Assembly (NCBI GenBank): GCA_963971405.1
Contig: OZ020492.1
Span: forward strand, 21,730,204 to 21,794,203
DNA from: Psococerastis gibbosa
Taxonomy: Eukaryota; Arthropoda; Insecta; Psocodea; Psocidae
Reading direction: 5' to 3'
Length of the DNA: 64,000 nucleotides
The notes below the pieces were generated by a model that made no database searches, had not been told where the DNA came from, and saw nothing but the letters and a program-made list of their open reading frames with translations. A program made the position numbers and the translations under genes. Position 1 is the stretch's first letter. Every line of letters starts with the position of its first letter. Of the stretch, positions 10,381 through 20,339 are shown in pieces.

Positions 10381-11680
10381 GTCTTCGTCCATTCTTCCTT
10401 TTTCAGGCCATGCTAAACATGATGTAATGGGGCAGGGGGTTCGACTTTGGGGGGTGGAAACTTGAGGGGGTGCGCCCAAATTTTCCGATTTTCAGCGAAA
10501 ACAGGCCTTTTTCGGCCGCGTTTTTGGGGGTGTTAGTATCAATCCGAAAACTTCAAACTTCTTTAGTTTTTTTCCACTGTTCTTATTCTTTTAAGTCATA
10601 TATTCAGTTTTTCTATGCGCCTTTTCGTTCTGGCTCAGGTGAGTTGGTAAGCAGTCCCTGTTTTACCGGTTTAATTGGTATATTTCCAAACATATGCATA
10701 GAGTAAAAACTTTCCACAGCCTGCAATTTTCAACCGAAATTAATATATAATGTCTCATTAGAAGCAGTATGAAATACGCTTTAAAAGGAGTATAAATACA
10801 TAATTTCAAATCCACCCCTTCACCCCTCAAACACGAGTGGAACACAAAGTTTTTAAAAATTACGCGAAAAAAATTCATTTCCAGCAATCCCATTTAAATT
10901 GCATGGGCGGGTTTAAAGCAATATTTTGGGCAGATGCAGAAGGCCTACCTTAATTTAAATTACATCAGTGTCTTTGTCTGTTCTTCTTCTTTTAGGTCAT
11001 GCCAAATTTGTTGTGATCCAGCAAGAGGTTCTGCTTTGGGGGGGGGGGGGGGGGGTTAAAACGTGAGGGGGTGCGCCCAAATTTGCAGATTTTCAGCGAA
11101 AATAGGCCCTTTTCGGCCGCGATTTCGGTGGTCTTGATATCATTTTGAAAACTTCAAACTACCTTCGTTTGTTTCCACCTTTCTTTATCTTTCCAGAGAT
11201 ATATTCAATTTTACTATCCGTCTCTTTGTTCAGGCTTAGGTGAGTGTGTAAGCCATCCGTGTTTCGGCGGAAAACTGGTTGAAAAGGTACAATATTCATT
11301 ACATGCATAGAGTAAAAAAATTCCACAGCCTGCAATTTTCACCAGAAATGAATAGTTAATGTCTCATTAGAAGCAGTATGAATTAAGGTATTAATAAGTA
11401 TAAATAAATAATTTCAAATTCGCCGCTTCATATCTTAAACACGGCTGGAACACAAAGTTTTTAAAAATGACGCGAAAAAATGCATTCCTAGCAATCCCAT
11501 TTAAATTGCATGGGCCTGTTTAAAGCAATATTTTGGGCAGATGTAGAAGGCCTATCTTAATTTAAATTTCATCAGTGTCTTTGTCCGTTCTTCTTCTTTT
11601 AGGTCATGCCAAATTTGTTGTGATGAAGAAAGGGGTGAGGCATTGGGGGGTGGAAACATCACGGGGTGCGCACGATGCGC
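10381..11680. repeat. Tandem repeat, unit about 600 bp, just over two copies
   Basis: Units start at 10381, 10970 and 11577, each with GTCTTYGTCYRTTCTTC followed by TTTAGGTCATGCC-like sequence. Units 1 and 2 are near-complete (589 and 607 bp, the difference partly from a 16-17 base G run at 11038-11055). Unit 3 ends after about 100 bp. All share a block around GGGGGTGCGCCCAAATTT and another around GCATAGAGTAAAAA. No convincing coding frame. It looks like a satellite or the internal tandem array of a larger element. Confidence 0.8.
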
Positions 11681-11744
11681 ATGTACGGGTTCACTTGTAC
11701 CGATTTTTTATTAAGTGAGGGTCTGAATCTGAATTTTGTAGGAC

Positions 11745-12260
11745 TGTTCTTCTTTCAATGCTCCTTCTACCGAAGATTGTGGATCATCATGGCAATTTAG
11801 ACCTTGGAGACCGCTGCTCTGAAAAGGGAAGTCGTGCTCTTGCCAAATCACTGCCCCAGGTTTTTCAACCAGGATGTTGTTCTTCTGCTATCTATCTACC
11901 CCCTAACCTTCTAACTTCCCTTAGTTTATTACATGCAGAAGACAATACTTTTCGCTCCTCATCACATGACCTAAGTGTGTTAGTTTCCGTTTCTTAACCG
12001 TCAGCAGCAGGCTGCCTTCTGTATCCATTTGCCTATGGACCTCAACATTAAGTACACGATCTCTCCAGGATACGCGCAGCATTCGTCTGTAAACCCACAT
12101 TTCAAATGCACTGATTCTGTTTCCCATGGCTTGTGTCAACATCCCTCCAATAGGGGTGGCCTTAGCCATTGCGAGGCTCCGGGCGGCAGGTCATTAAGAG
12201 GCCCTTTGTCAAGACTTGACGAACGAAATGAAACACGGGGATTCCCCGAGCTATAGAGGA
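11745..12260 (-). pseudogene. LINE ORF2 C-terminal remnant (endonuclease/RT type)
   Basis: The minus strand encodes a piece with RISAFEMWVYRRMLRV, then KKRKLTHLGHVMRSEKY and, after stop codons, a degenerate SWLKNL...LFRAAVSKV-like tail. This order (EMW.YRRML, KKRKL.FLGHVMR, then a basic tail ending in an Ala-rich segment) is typical of the C-terminus of non-LTR retrotransposons of the RTE or related clades. Reverse transcriptase and endonuclease parts are missing, as in 5'-truncated copies, and the tail contains in-frame stops. It has no function of its own. Confidence 0.75.
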
Positions 12261-12284
12261 GCAGACGACTCCCGAGCTGACCCG

Positions 12285-12570
12285 AGTAGTGGCGTAACGA
12301 TAGGTTTTCGAAGGGGGGGGGGGATAGTGGGATTTTACGCATTTTGAGAGCAGTAAAAGTCAGATATTCCTGGCGATGAATATAATTGCAAAGAAAGGGG
12401 GCCAGGGAGTCCCCCGGGTAAATTTCTCTGTAAAATTGCCTTGAAATAATGGAGTTTTACGCAATTTGATAGGAGTACAGTTCAGATTTTACAGGCAAAA
12501 AATATAATTAGGCTACCAACAAGGGGGGCCAGGAGGTCTCCCCGGGTGAATTTTTTTAAACCATTTTGAG
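12285..12570. repeat. GC-run repeat of the 'gggttttacgcattt' type
   Basis: Starts near TAGTGGCGTAACGATAGG and holds two internal subunits, each with TTTACGCA-TTT-GA-AG-AGTA and a GGGGGCCAGG(G/A)(A/G)GTC(C/T)CCC block. Related sequence lies at about 18980-19330, 32610-32780, 59810-60187 and 62110-62400. The copy at 59810 shows hAT-type ends, so this family is probably a hAT-derived MITE. Confidence 0.5.
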
Positions 12571-13392
12571 AGCAGTAGCAGCTATATTTGGATTGTGTAA
12601 TTAATTTTCAATCAGAGAAAGAAAGACCTCTCACATGTGGCCAACGACAGATATAAGTTAAGATAAGTTGAGAAACCAGCGTTATTTCAGGTAGTTCCTG
12701 CCTATAAAAACCCCCAATTCATTATGAAATCCATATAATAAACAGTATGTTCTGTTATTTTTATTTTTAAATTTTAGTTAGTTTTATGTTTTTTAATGTT
12801 ATGTTATAACCTTAATAAATAATTATTTATCAATATCAAAAGTTTTAAATAAAAAAATTTAGTTAAAAAATCTATATATTCTTTTAATTTGCTACGGTTG
12901 TTGCGTGAGGCCCCTGCGACCTTGCAAGCGTGCCATTGTCCTGTTCGCCACCCCCTAAGGCCGCCTCGGTCCATACCATATGGAACACACGACATTTGAC
13001 CATTTGCAATCTAAGGTTCAACTGCAGATTTCGACACTGAAGTACAATACTTTTGTAGCATACAGAAGGAAATTAAGCCCTGGCGACGTGAGAAAAACGC
13101 AGCTGATTCACGGCACAAAATGATATGAAATCTCGGACAAGACAGCGATAGAGTGTATCCAAGTGTGAAAATTTGATATTTCCAAAGTAACGCCTCAGGA
13201 AAAGGATAACATGGACAAGGGTAGTGGTGCATAACGATCCTAGGACTGGCGGACCCTCACACAGGGAACCGTCACTAACTAACCTTTTGATTATTGATTG
13301 ATTGATATTGCCCTATTTAACATTTTATTGTATGGGGTTTATAACACTGACATTAAATTAACTTTTGGTTGAAGAGGCAATCTCCACGATAT
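12571..13392. other. Unassigned DNA
   Basis: No gene recognised. Sequence at 13320-13392, including TAACACTGACATTAAATTAA, belongs to the outer flank of the tRNA fold-back repeat that follows. Confidence 0.35.
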
Positions 13393-13418
13393 AAACGAAA
13401 TTTAGAGGATATAAAAAC

Positions 13419-13491
13419 TGGGCTTAGCGGGACTCGAACCCACGTTCTACGCCTAACCGGGGCGTCGTCTCAACCGCTCGACCACAAGCCC
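13419..13491 (-). tRNA. tRNA-like unit, left arm (anticodon loop CCGGTTA)
   Basis: The minus strand folds as a full cloverleaf of 73 bases: acceptor stem GGGCTTG/TAAGCCC with A discriminator, a D arm containing GAGCGGTTGA, anticodon stem ACGCC/GGCGT, a 5-base variable region and T arm GTGGG-TTCGAGT-CCCGC. The loop CCGGTTA would place GGT (Thr) as anticodon, but the universal U at position 33 is C. With its place in a fold-back repeat this suggests a tRNA-derived sequence rather than a working gene. Confidence 0.45.
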
Positions 13492-13761
13492 GCATTAGAA
13501 CCAGTGATGTATATCCTCCACTTATAATAATTTGCTCGTGTTGACAAGAATTGTAATGTTAGACAGGTTAGTACAGCGACACTAAATTTACTATCTAACC
13601 GAACAAGTCTGAGAGTTTACTTTTAATGCCAAAAAGGCAATGCTTTTTAACATCATATTGCAGTATTATATGGAGTATATAACACTGACATTAAATTAAC
13701 TTTTGGTCTTGTCAATACGAGCTTATTATAAGTAGAGGATATACATCACTGGTTCTTGTGC

Positions 13762-13834
13762 GGGCTTGTGGTTGAGCGGATAAGACGACGCCCCGGCTAG
13801 GCGTAGATCGTGGGTTCAAGTCCCGCCAAGCCCA
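13762..13834 (+). tRNA. tRNA-like unit, right arm (anticodon loop CCGGCTA)
   Basis: The plus strand forms a cloverleaf with a perfect 7-bp acceptor stem (GGGCTTG/CAAGCCC), anticodon stem ACGCC/GGCGT and T arm GTGGG-TTCAAGT-CCCGC. The loop CCGGCTA would give GGC (Ala), again with C at position 33. It differs from the left-arm unit at several bases, mostly keeping the stems paired. It may be transcribed through its internal A and B boxes, but decoding function is doubtful. Confidence 0.45.
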
Positions 13835-13944
13835 GTTTTTTTATCCTCTAAATTTCGTTTTTAACTACTACCTACTTAAATTTACACCTACTTGGCTTCA
13901 GGCTAGGTTTCAGACCACAGGACGTCAGGACATGTAGGCTAGTG

Positions 13945-14326
13945 TTAAGAGTGAACAGCCCGTTGGAAAGTGGCAGCCCGAAATTTAATACTTTTTATTT
14001 TCTATTTAAGCATGTTATTAAAGATTTGGCTCATCAAATTTGTAGAAGACTACTTCATGCATCATATAATAAGGTTTTTTTAGTTTTCGAAATTGTAGTT
14101 TTTTTATAAACTCGTTAATACGTGAAAAGTTATTGTTTATAAAATATTTGCATGTTTCTGAAAAAACTACAATTTCGAAAATTAAAAATATCATAACTTA
14201 TAATATGATGCATGAAGTAATCTTCTACAACTTTGATGAACCAAATCTTTAATAACATGCTTAGTTAATGAAATATAAAATATGAAATTTCGGGCTGCCA
14301 ATTTCCTACGGGCTGTACACTCTTAA
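13945..14326. mobile_element. Family E MITE, complete, TTAA-flanked palindrome
   Basis: A 382-bp element bounded by TTAA on both sides. Left end GAGTGAACAGCCCGT, right end (inverted) GAGTGTACAGCCCGT. The arms remain inverted copies for most of the length (including AAGCATGTTATTAAAGATTT near both ends and TGATGCATGAAGTA inside), so a single strand could fold into a hairpin of about 180 bp. No coding capacity. TTAA target use is known for piggyBac, Kolobok and some Sola elements. The ends match those of the gene-bearing element at 24534-30771. Confidence 0.85.
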
Positions 14327-14487
14327 GGACTCGGATTTTCACCCAAAAAGTTGTCGGTGTGAGTCCCACACTCGCTACATGATCTGGCCATGCGGGCACG
14401 TGAAGCATTTTGAGTGTAAGTGAGGGCTTTATAGCCCCAACTTCGCTAGGTTGGCTTGGCAATAGAAAAAAAGTCGTTGTTTATTTA
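14327..14487 (+). mobile_element. tRNA-derived SINE (family S1), copy 1
   Basis: Related to six other stretches in the window. A B-box-like segment (TGTGAGTCCC) is followed by a shared body with TGGCCATGCGGGCA, GAGTGTAAGTGAGGGCTTTATAG and CGCTAGGTTGGCTTGG, and a tail GTTTATTTATTTTG. Pol III transcription from the tRNA-like head is the usual SINE mode. It is inserted directly behind the family E MITE. Confidence 0.7.
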
Positions 14488-16279
14488 TTTTGAAAATGTA
14501 AATGTAAAAATATTGTATTGTATTGTATTGTCAGTAGGAAGCCAATCTGATGAATGGACATATCCTGGCAATGGCGCCATATTATTTTTGAGGGGGTAAA
14601 ACCAGTACCAGTACCGCTCCATATTCCAGAACTAGTTGCTCTTTTTAAAGTTTTTATTAAATTTTATAATTTAACAGCAGCATAACAACAGAGCACTGAA
14701 GTAAGTTTAGTGAATAGTCTCTAAATAATAATGACGTCATAAGCTCTTCTATTGAAGAAGACCTACGAGTATACAAATATTTGCAATATTTTAAATTCCA
14801 AAGCTTGGGGAGGGGGGGGGTCTGGTTCTCCAAGGAAAAGTGGTAGGTGGGTTGGCCAAATGTTTTAGACCTCGTTGCCCAGTGCCGTCCTGATAGCCTG
14901 ATGACATGTCTGTTATCTTATCTTATCTCTGCTGGAACAGTCGAGTGTCACGTCCTCTGCTGAAAGTCCTGTAGCCTTCCCAAAGCAGGATGTCACAAGA
15001 ATTTAACCGAGTGCCTTCAACGACAAATTGGAATTTTTCCCGAACTTGGGAGTTGTGACATCCACGTTTATATGAAAGACAGTTTCAGACATTTTTGGCA
15101 TAACTCGCGCATTTTTCAAAAAGAATCACTGGTAAGCGTTTTCAGGCTTTCCATTCCTTTGCATTGCTTTGCATACCGGTACCTACATTTGTTCATTTTT
15201 TCCTTTTTCCTTAACTTAACCGTTTTGTTAGGCAACCGAAAATTTACACTCATTGCTTGGAAAGAAGAATACCTACGTAGGTCTACTTGACTATATCTGC
15301 TGGAATAAATATGGCCAAACAAATAAAGTTTACACTTTGAGACAAATTACTCATAATTTCGATGGGTTTCAGCTTGGGTTCAATTTTTTATTTTTTGAAC
15401 ATATGGTCGGTATATAACTAATAAAAACTACCAATATATACTTGTTACAAAGTGCCATGGCGGAATAGCACCTGAATAGTTGCTTATAAAAGTATAAATA
15501 AATAAATACTTTTTGTTTTATTACGAATTATGGCAAACTTTAGCGTCTATTTTGCCCATACATGCATTAGAGATAGGAAGATGTCGCTGACTGCTGCGCT
15601 TAATCTTTCGAGCGGGGATTCCCTCCACTTTATGTTTGTTCCGCCGGCGTCTTCTCCATTGTAGCCATAGGGCTTGCACAAGGTTTCTTCCCAGCTGGCG
15701 TGAAGCCGACCGCACAAAACAGCACGGTTTCCCCCAAGACACGCCCCGAACACGCGTCTACGTCACAAAACCTTTGGAAGTGCGTTCAGACATTAACTTT
15801 TCTTTGCACCAGCCTATCACCAGCCAATTTGTTATTCCATTCCCTGTTAGATAGGTACTATATACCTCTAATTGTATGATAACATAAGATATAACATGTC
15901 CATATGAAGTTAAAATATAGAAACATGCCAACAATTAACATCTCTGCATGTTTATTGAAAGTTTTCGAATTTTCTGAATCCCGATTCCCGGCGATGATAA
16001 TTCGATTTTTACCGTTATGGGTTTTTTATTGTTATGAGAAGCCCGCTTGACAGCAAGTAGCCATGTAGGCCTAAGGGCCATTAGACGTATTTCAATTCAA
16101 TTCGGATATGAAAACCAGTTTTTGCAAGGCATGCTAAACCATTCTTCCCCATTGCAAACTTACCGTATTTATACTGAGGGTTGGGTGTGGTCAAATGAAT
16201 TGTATTGTATAGCTTCCTTACAACATTCTGCCCAGTACTTATTGTGTAAGCACAAATAGAATAAGAAATAATTATACTA
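14488..16279. other. Unassigned DNA with a TATTG microsatellite
   Basis: A short (TATTG)n run sits at 14511-14530. A GC-richer segment at about 15560-15830 has overlapping short frames on both strands (for example 15547-15753 minus), but none resembles a known protein or shows a convincing splice-bounded exon. Nothing else is identified. Confidence 0.35.
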
Positions 16280-16560
16280 TATAACATGTAAAGGCAGTTT
16301 AGTGTAAGAAAGGGCCACTGGCCCTAACTACGCTGTTCAATAAAGACGATTTATTATTATTAATATTATTATTATTATTATTATTATACTTTCACTCGAA
16401 AGGTTATTGGTTCGAGTCCCACTCCCACACATGCTACATTTTCTGGTCATGCTTCGGATGGCATGTAAAGCAGGCGGGTCTGGGTCTTCCTAGTTGAAAG
16501 TATGAGAGGGCTTTATAGCCTTAACTCCGCTAGGTTGGCTCAGTAATAGAACAAAAAGTC
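16280..16560 (+). mobile_element. Two adjacent S1-type SINE units
   Basis: A diverged tail-like unit (GTGTAAGAAAGGGCC..GGCCCTAACTACGCTG, ending in an ATT microsatellite at 16353-16387) is followed by a better S1 copy from 16388. The second has B box GGTTCGAGTCCC (16402-16420 region), the shared body with TTCGGATGGCATGTAAAGCA, and AACTCCGCTAGGTTGGCT near its end at 16560. Confidence 0.7.
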
Positions 16561-17410
16561 AATATTCAATTTAATTTAATGCCAGGCCTACATTAAAATT
16601 TAAGTACAAAAAGCACACATCTGAAATTAATATGAAATGTTTGTGGCAATGACTGTAATTTCTCACCCGTTCGCAAAAAACAAGTTGAGACTAATGTCGG
16701 CTAATTTGGGCGAGCACTGTGAGGCTTTCCCCAAAACTGGAGCCCCATTAAGCAATCGTCCATATGGCCCCTTCATATAACTCACCCAGGCACACCACCT
16801 ACAGACCTATGCATATCACCTGTCAACCTAAGTTCTGATGAATTTGCAATCGAAATTTACTCAAAGTTTAGTTATTGAAAAAGGCAAAGTCATTATAAAT
16901 ATGCTTTTAAGGTAATTCACAACTACATTTCCTACTTTGTTATTACAATTTTTTATTTATTCAATGTTTGCCAGAGGTCTTAAAATGTGGTCAAATGTGC
17001 AACCGCAGTGTTTTACTGTTGGGGACAGAACCTAGAAACAAGGGGGGATCTGTTTTTAGCAGATTTTCAAAATTATGACATTCCCTGTTTTCATTGGGCA
17101 CTTGATTCAGACATTGTCCGACTACATTTCATGTCGCCTTGTCGGCCTATATTTTTTTTGCACTCACAAGCTAAAAAATTTAAATTGGAGGCTTGCTTAT
17201 TTGTATTCCACTATCCAGAACATTTTTTACTTCATTTTAATAGCAGAACCTGCATTTTGAATATCATCAGATTAAAAAATTAGTATTAAAAATTAACACT
17301 TTTAGCAACAATTTCGAGCTGCCACCAGATTGGCTATTTCTTCCAAATGGGTCCACTTAGGACCGCATGCTACACACTATATAGGGAGGCCTAAAAAGGT
17401 AATCACTTTA
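16561..17410. other. Unassigned DNA
   Basis: No gene recognised. The frame at 16987-17283 is AT-rich and lacks any family resemblance. Confidence 0.35.
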
Positions 17411-17585
17411 ATAAATAAATAAATAAATAAAGACTTTTTATTCTGTTGCTAAGTACAACGTAGAGGAGTTAGGGCAATAATTAAGCTCTCTCTTACACTC
17501 AACTTGGAAGGCCCGGGACCGCCTGCTTTACATGCCCTACGAAGCATGATCAGAAAATGTAGCAAGTGAAGGACTTTCCAATTCA
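17411..17585 (-). mobile_element. tRNA-derived SINE (family S1), copy on minus strand
   Basis: Begins on the plus strand with the (ATAA)n tail and continues into the inverted S1 body (GGCCCGGGACCGCCTGC, CATGCCCTACGAAGCATGA). The tRNA-like head is missing or too diverged after 17585. Confidence 0.7.
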
Positions 17586-19434
17586 GAAACCCACAGGAAA
17601 ATTGATTGATCGATATCCAGTCATATACAGGTGTGACAGTTCATATAGCAAGACACCAAACAGGGGAAAGCTCATGAGAATGGCTTTTGGAAAAGTTGGA
17701 AATCTTGGAAAACTTTCAGCATAGTTCTATACTTGGATTATGCTTTCGTTGACGACTATACCAAGTCCTTATTACAATTTGACTTACATGCCTAGCTGAA
17801 TCGCGGTTCGTCTTTTGAGTTTCAGATCATTTACAAGTTCATTACGATTTTCAATTTTCAGTAGGTATATAACTCGTCTAATTGAAGTGAAGTCGTTTCT
17901 ACAGCAGTTCAAATTACAGCATGAAAATCGATCAAATTTACAGTTCATTACGTTCAATTCCAACCCCACGTCTTCAGCACCCCACAAGTAAAGTAACATT
18001 GGGAAGGGGGGGGGGGTCGTCCAAAGTATTGCCTCCCCCCTTCCCCTCATGTAGCAGATGGATAGAGCTCGCGGGCTTTTCCGACACTGATAAATTGCCC
18101 CTCCCGCTACATCTTAATTTGGAGAGCTACGCTAATTAATCGAGGCCAATGTTATTGGGACAAAAGGCCCAAAAATAATAGTATTCTCAAGTGGATTTCA
18201 TCAACGTCTGGCTACCATTTGTCAAGGGTTGACGGCTATTCTACGTTACTGTAGGTTCAATGGTAACCGGAAGGCTGTGACTTTGCCGTGACATTAATTA
18301 ACAGAATTAATACCGTCCTTAGAACTTGGTCACCCCTGTATGCATTTTATAATAAATTTTCAATAATAATTCGGCTAGGTCTATCAAAATTATAATAACG
18401 ATGATTACTTTAGTGAGTTTTTAATTATTGGTGCAGTGAATTTTCCACATGTACGTAAATTTGGCCAACTTCGTTCCTTCGGTCGCTACAAATAAAAAAT
18501 TCTTGAAGAGCACCTCCGAGGGCTCCAATGCTAGGAGTTGACCAAGAAGAGTTAGAAGACTGCAGACATGAGAATCGGAAATTATACTGTGCAAATACCT
18601 ACAGCCCATCAAAATCTAATGAATAGAATGCAAATGGAGACGGAAAAAAATTGCTGGAAACCATACTGTAAGTTCATAGTTCGGCCACCAGTTGGCCCTA
18701 CATAAGTCATAACCCATTATGATCGAGCCGATTTATTATTAGTATTAGGCCACTGGCCAGAGAGCAGGACCACAGGAGAGGCAGAAGCTGCACCGTGTAC
18801 CTGTACAGTACAGTACCTTTGCCAGTTCAGGAGCAGGCCTACAGCGGGATTCGCGATCGGTGCCTTGTTCAGCAGGCCCAACTCAAGTCTCCACACAAAC
18901 GCTTACTGTTTCTTCTATTACAATGGCCGTAATTACATAATGTTTTTGATGATGTACCTAGTATCCATGGTAAGGCCGTAGCCAAGGAGGGGGGGGGGGG
19001 CTTATTGATCTGCAGCCCCCCCCCTCCCCCCGAAATAAAAAGTTGAGAATTAAATAAATCTAGTTCGGTAACATGAATATGTCTTCCTCAGTAAATTATA
19101 TGCTTTACTGCTGTTAAATTTTTTTTTCAAAAACTTTCGCCCCACCCCTCTTTGGTTAAATGCAATATTATTTTTATGAATAAGCATTCTTTGGTAAGCT
19201 TTGTACAATCCATACTTTACTGCTGTTAAATGCGTTAAACCCCACTATTTTGCACTTATATTTTCAAATTTTTCCCCCGGGGGAGGCCCCCGGGCCCCAT
19301 CTTCGGGTGAAATGCGATATTATTTCTGCACTATCTAAACCGTCGCAATGATAACATTCCGATTTAGTCCGCATATCCGCAAAATTTTATAAGTCTGTGT
19401 TCACGCCGAAACTAAAGCCTCCAATAAATTGACG
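17586..19434. other. Unassigned DNA with GC-run repeat remains
   Basis: No gene recognised. About 18980-19330 holds a relative of the GC-run family, with a G13 run, C-rich blocks, TTTACTGCTGTTAAAT twice (about 19100 and 19230) and TTTTTCCCCCGGGGGAGGCC. A G10 run lies at 18006-18015. Confidence 0.4.
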
Positions 19435-20056
19435 TTTTTTTTTTTTTTTTTAATGTACCGGCCCCAACCGCGCCAGTGGAAATGATGATGGCCGACCTGG
19501 TTTCAAGTACCAAGTGCCACCTCTCGAAATCGAAAAAGTGATTGGGAAGAGCCTGCCCCATGCGGCACTTTTGCTCAATCCGACGGGATAAAGGATATTA
19601 AAGCATCAGCTTTTTGTCTAGGAACTTGTTACTTACTTTTTGGGTGGAAAAAGGTACCTTGCGGCCATTAAAACCACCCAGCAGTAGTTATGAGAATGAG
19701 GTGCAAGCATAATATTAATTAAATGTAATAATAGTGAGAGATATTTTGCTGGTTAATTATAATGATAATTGTAAATTAAATGTAAGGTAAGTGAAACAAC
19801 AGGCTGTTTGTTGGGTTGCTGCAGTATTAATGTGCTGTTGTTATTGGGCCTCAGACAGTAGGTAGATGGACAGTAGATAGGAAAGACAAGTGTGGGATGA
19901 TAATAGTAGTAAGAGATGATAGGGCCAGCAGAGCGAACAATTTCATTTACTATGTTGCTAGAAGTTTGATTTACCAGAGAGTAACATGTTTTAAATATTG
20001 GAGTACAGGGGTTTGCCCTTATTATCAGTGTGGTGATTTCATAGGTATGATAGTTA

Positions 20057-20214
20057 CAATTTCTACTAACTAAGTTATAAACTATGTCGGATGCTATATA
20101 AAGATCTATATAGTTGTATCCATTTAAGCATATGTAATTTCTACAAGCTAAATTATAGACTATGTCATATGTTATATAAAGATCTAGACAGTTGTATCCA
20201 TTTAAGCATATGTA
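20057..20214. repeat. 78-bp tandem duplication in the LINE 3' region
   Basis: Two head-to-tail units, each ending GTTGTATCCATTTAAGCATA plus TGTA (ends at 20136 and 20214). They lie downstream of the end of the reverse transcriptase frame, in what should be the LINE 3' UTR. Confidence 0.8.
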
Positions 20215-20339
20215 GTAAGTTAGTTTAAAAGGGGATAGGATTGTTAAGGAGCATCCGGGGAGAGTAGGAGAAAGTCTTTGGGAAAGGGGTATTTTCGAGG
20301 TGCCAGTTGGTAAGCGCCCAGGTTTCTGATAAGGGGGTA

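Larger units (their letters stand above)
13393..13862. repeat. Fold-back element with two opposed tRNA-like genes
   Basis: Two arms of about 150 bp (13393-13550 and 13714-13862) are inverted copies of each other. Each arm runs, from outside inwards, AACGAAATTTAGAGGATA, a full tRNA-like unit with its 3' end facing outwards, and a block containing GTGATGTATATCCTC. The ~160-bp loop carries TAACACTGACATTAAATTAA (13683-13702), which also occurs just outside the left arm at 13345. Reduced relatives are at 33239-33328 and 63703-63890, so this is a mobile family and not a simple inverted duplication of a tRNA gene. Confidence 0.8.

Noticed and set aside
15547-15854. Overlapping frames on both strands in a GC-richer patch
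   Set aside because: No domain motif, no splice-bounded exon in a consistent frame, and no resemblance to a family that I can name. Left as unassigned.
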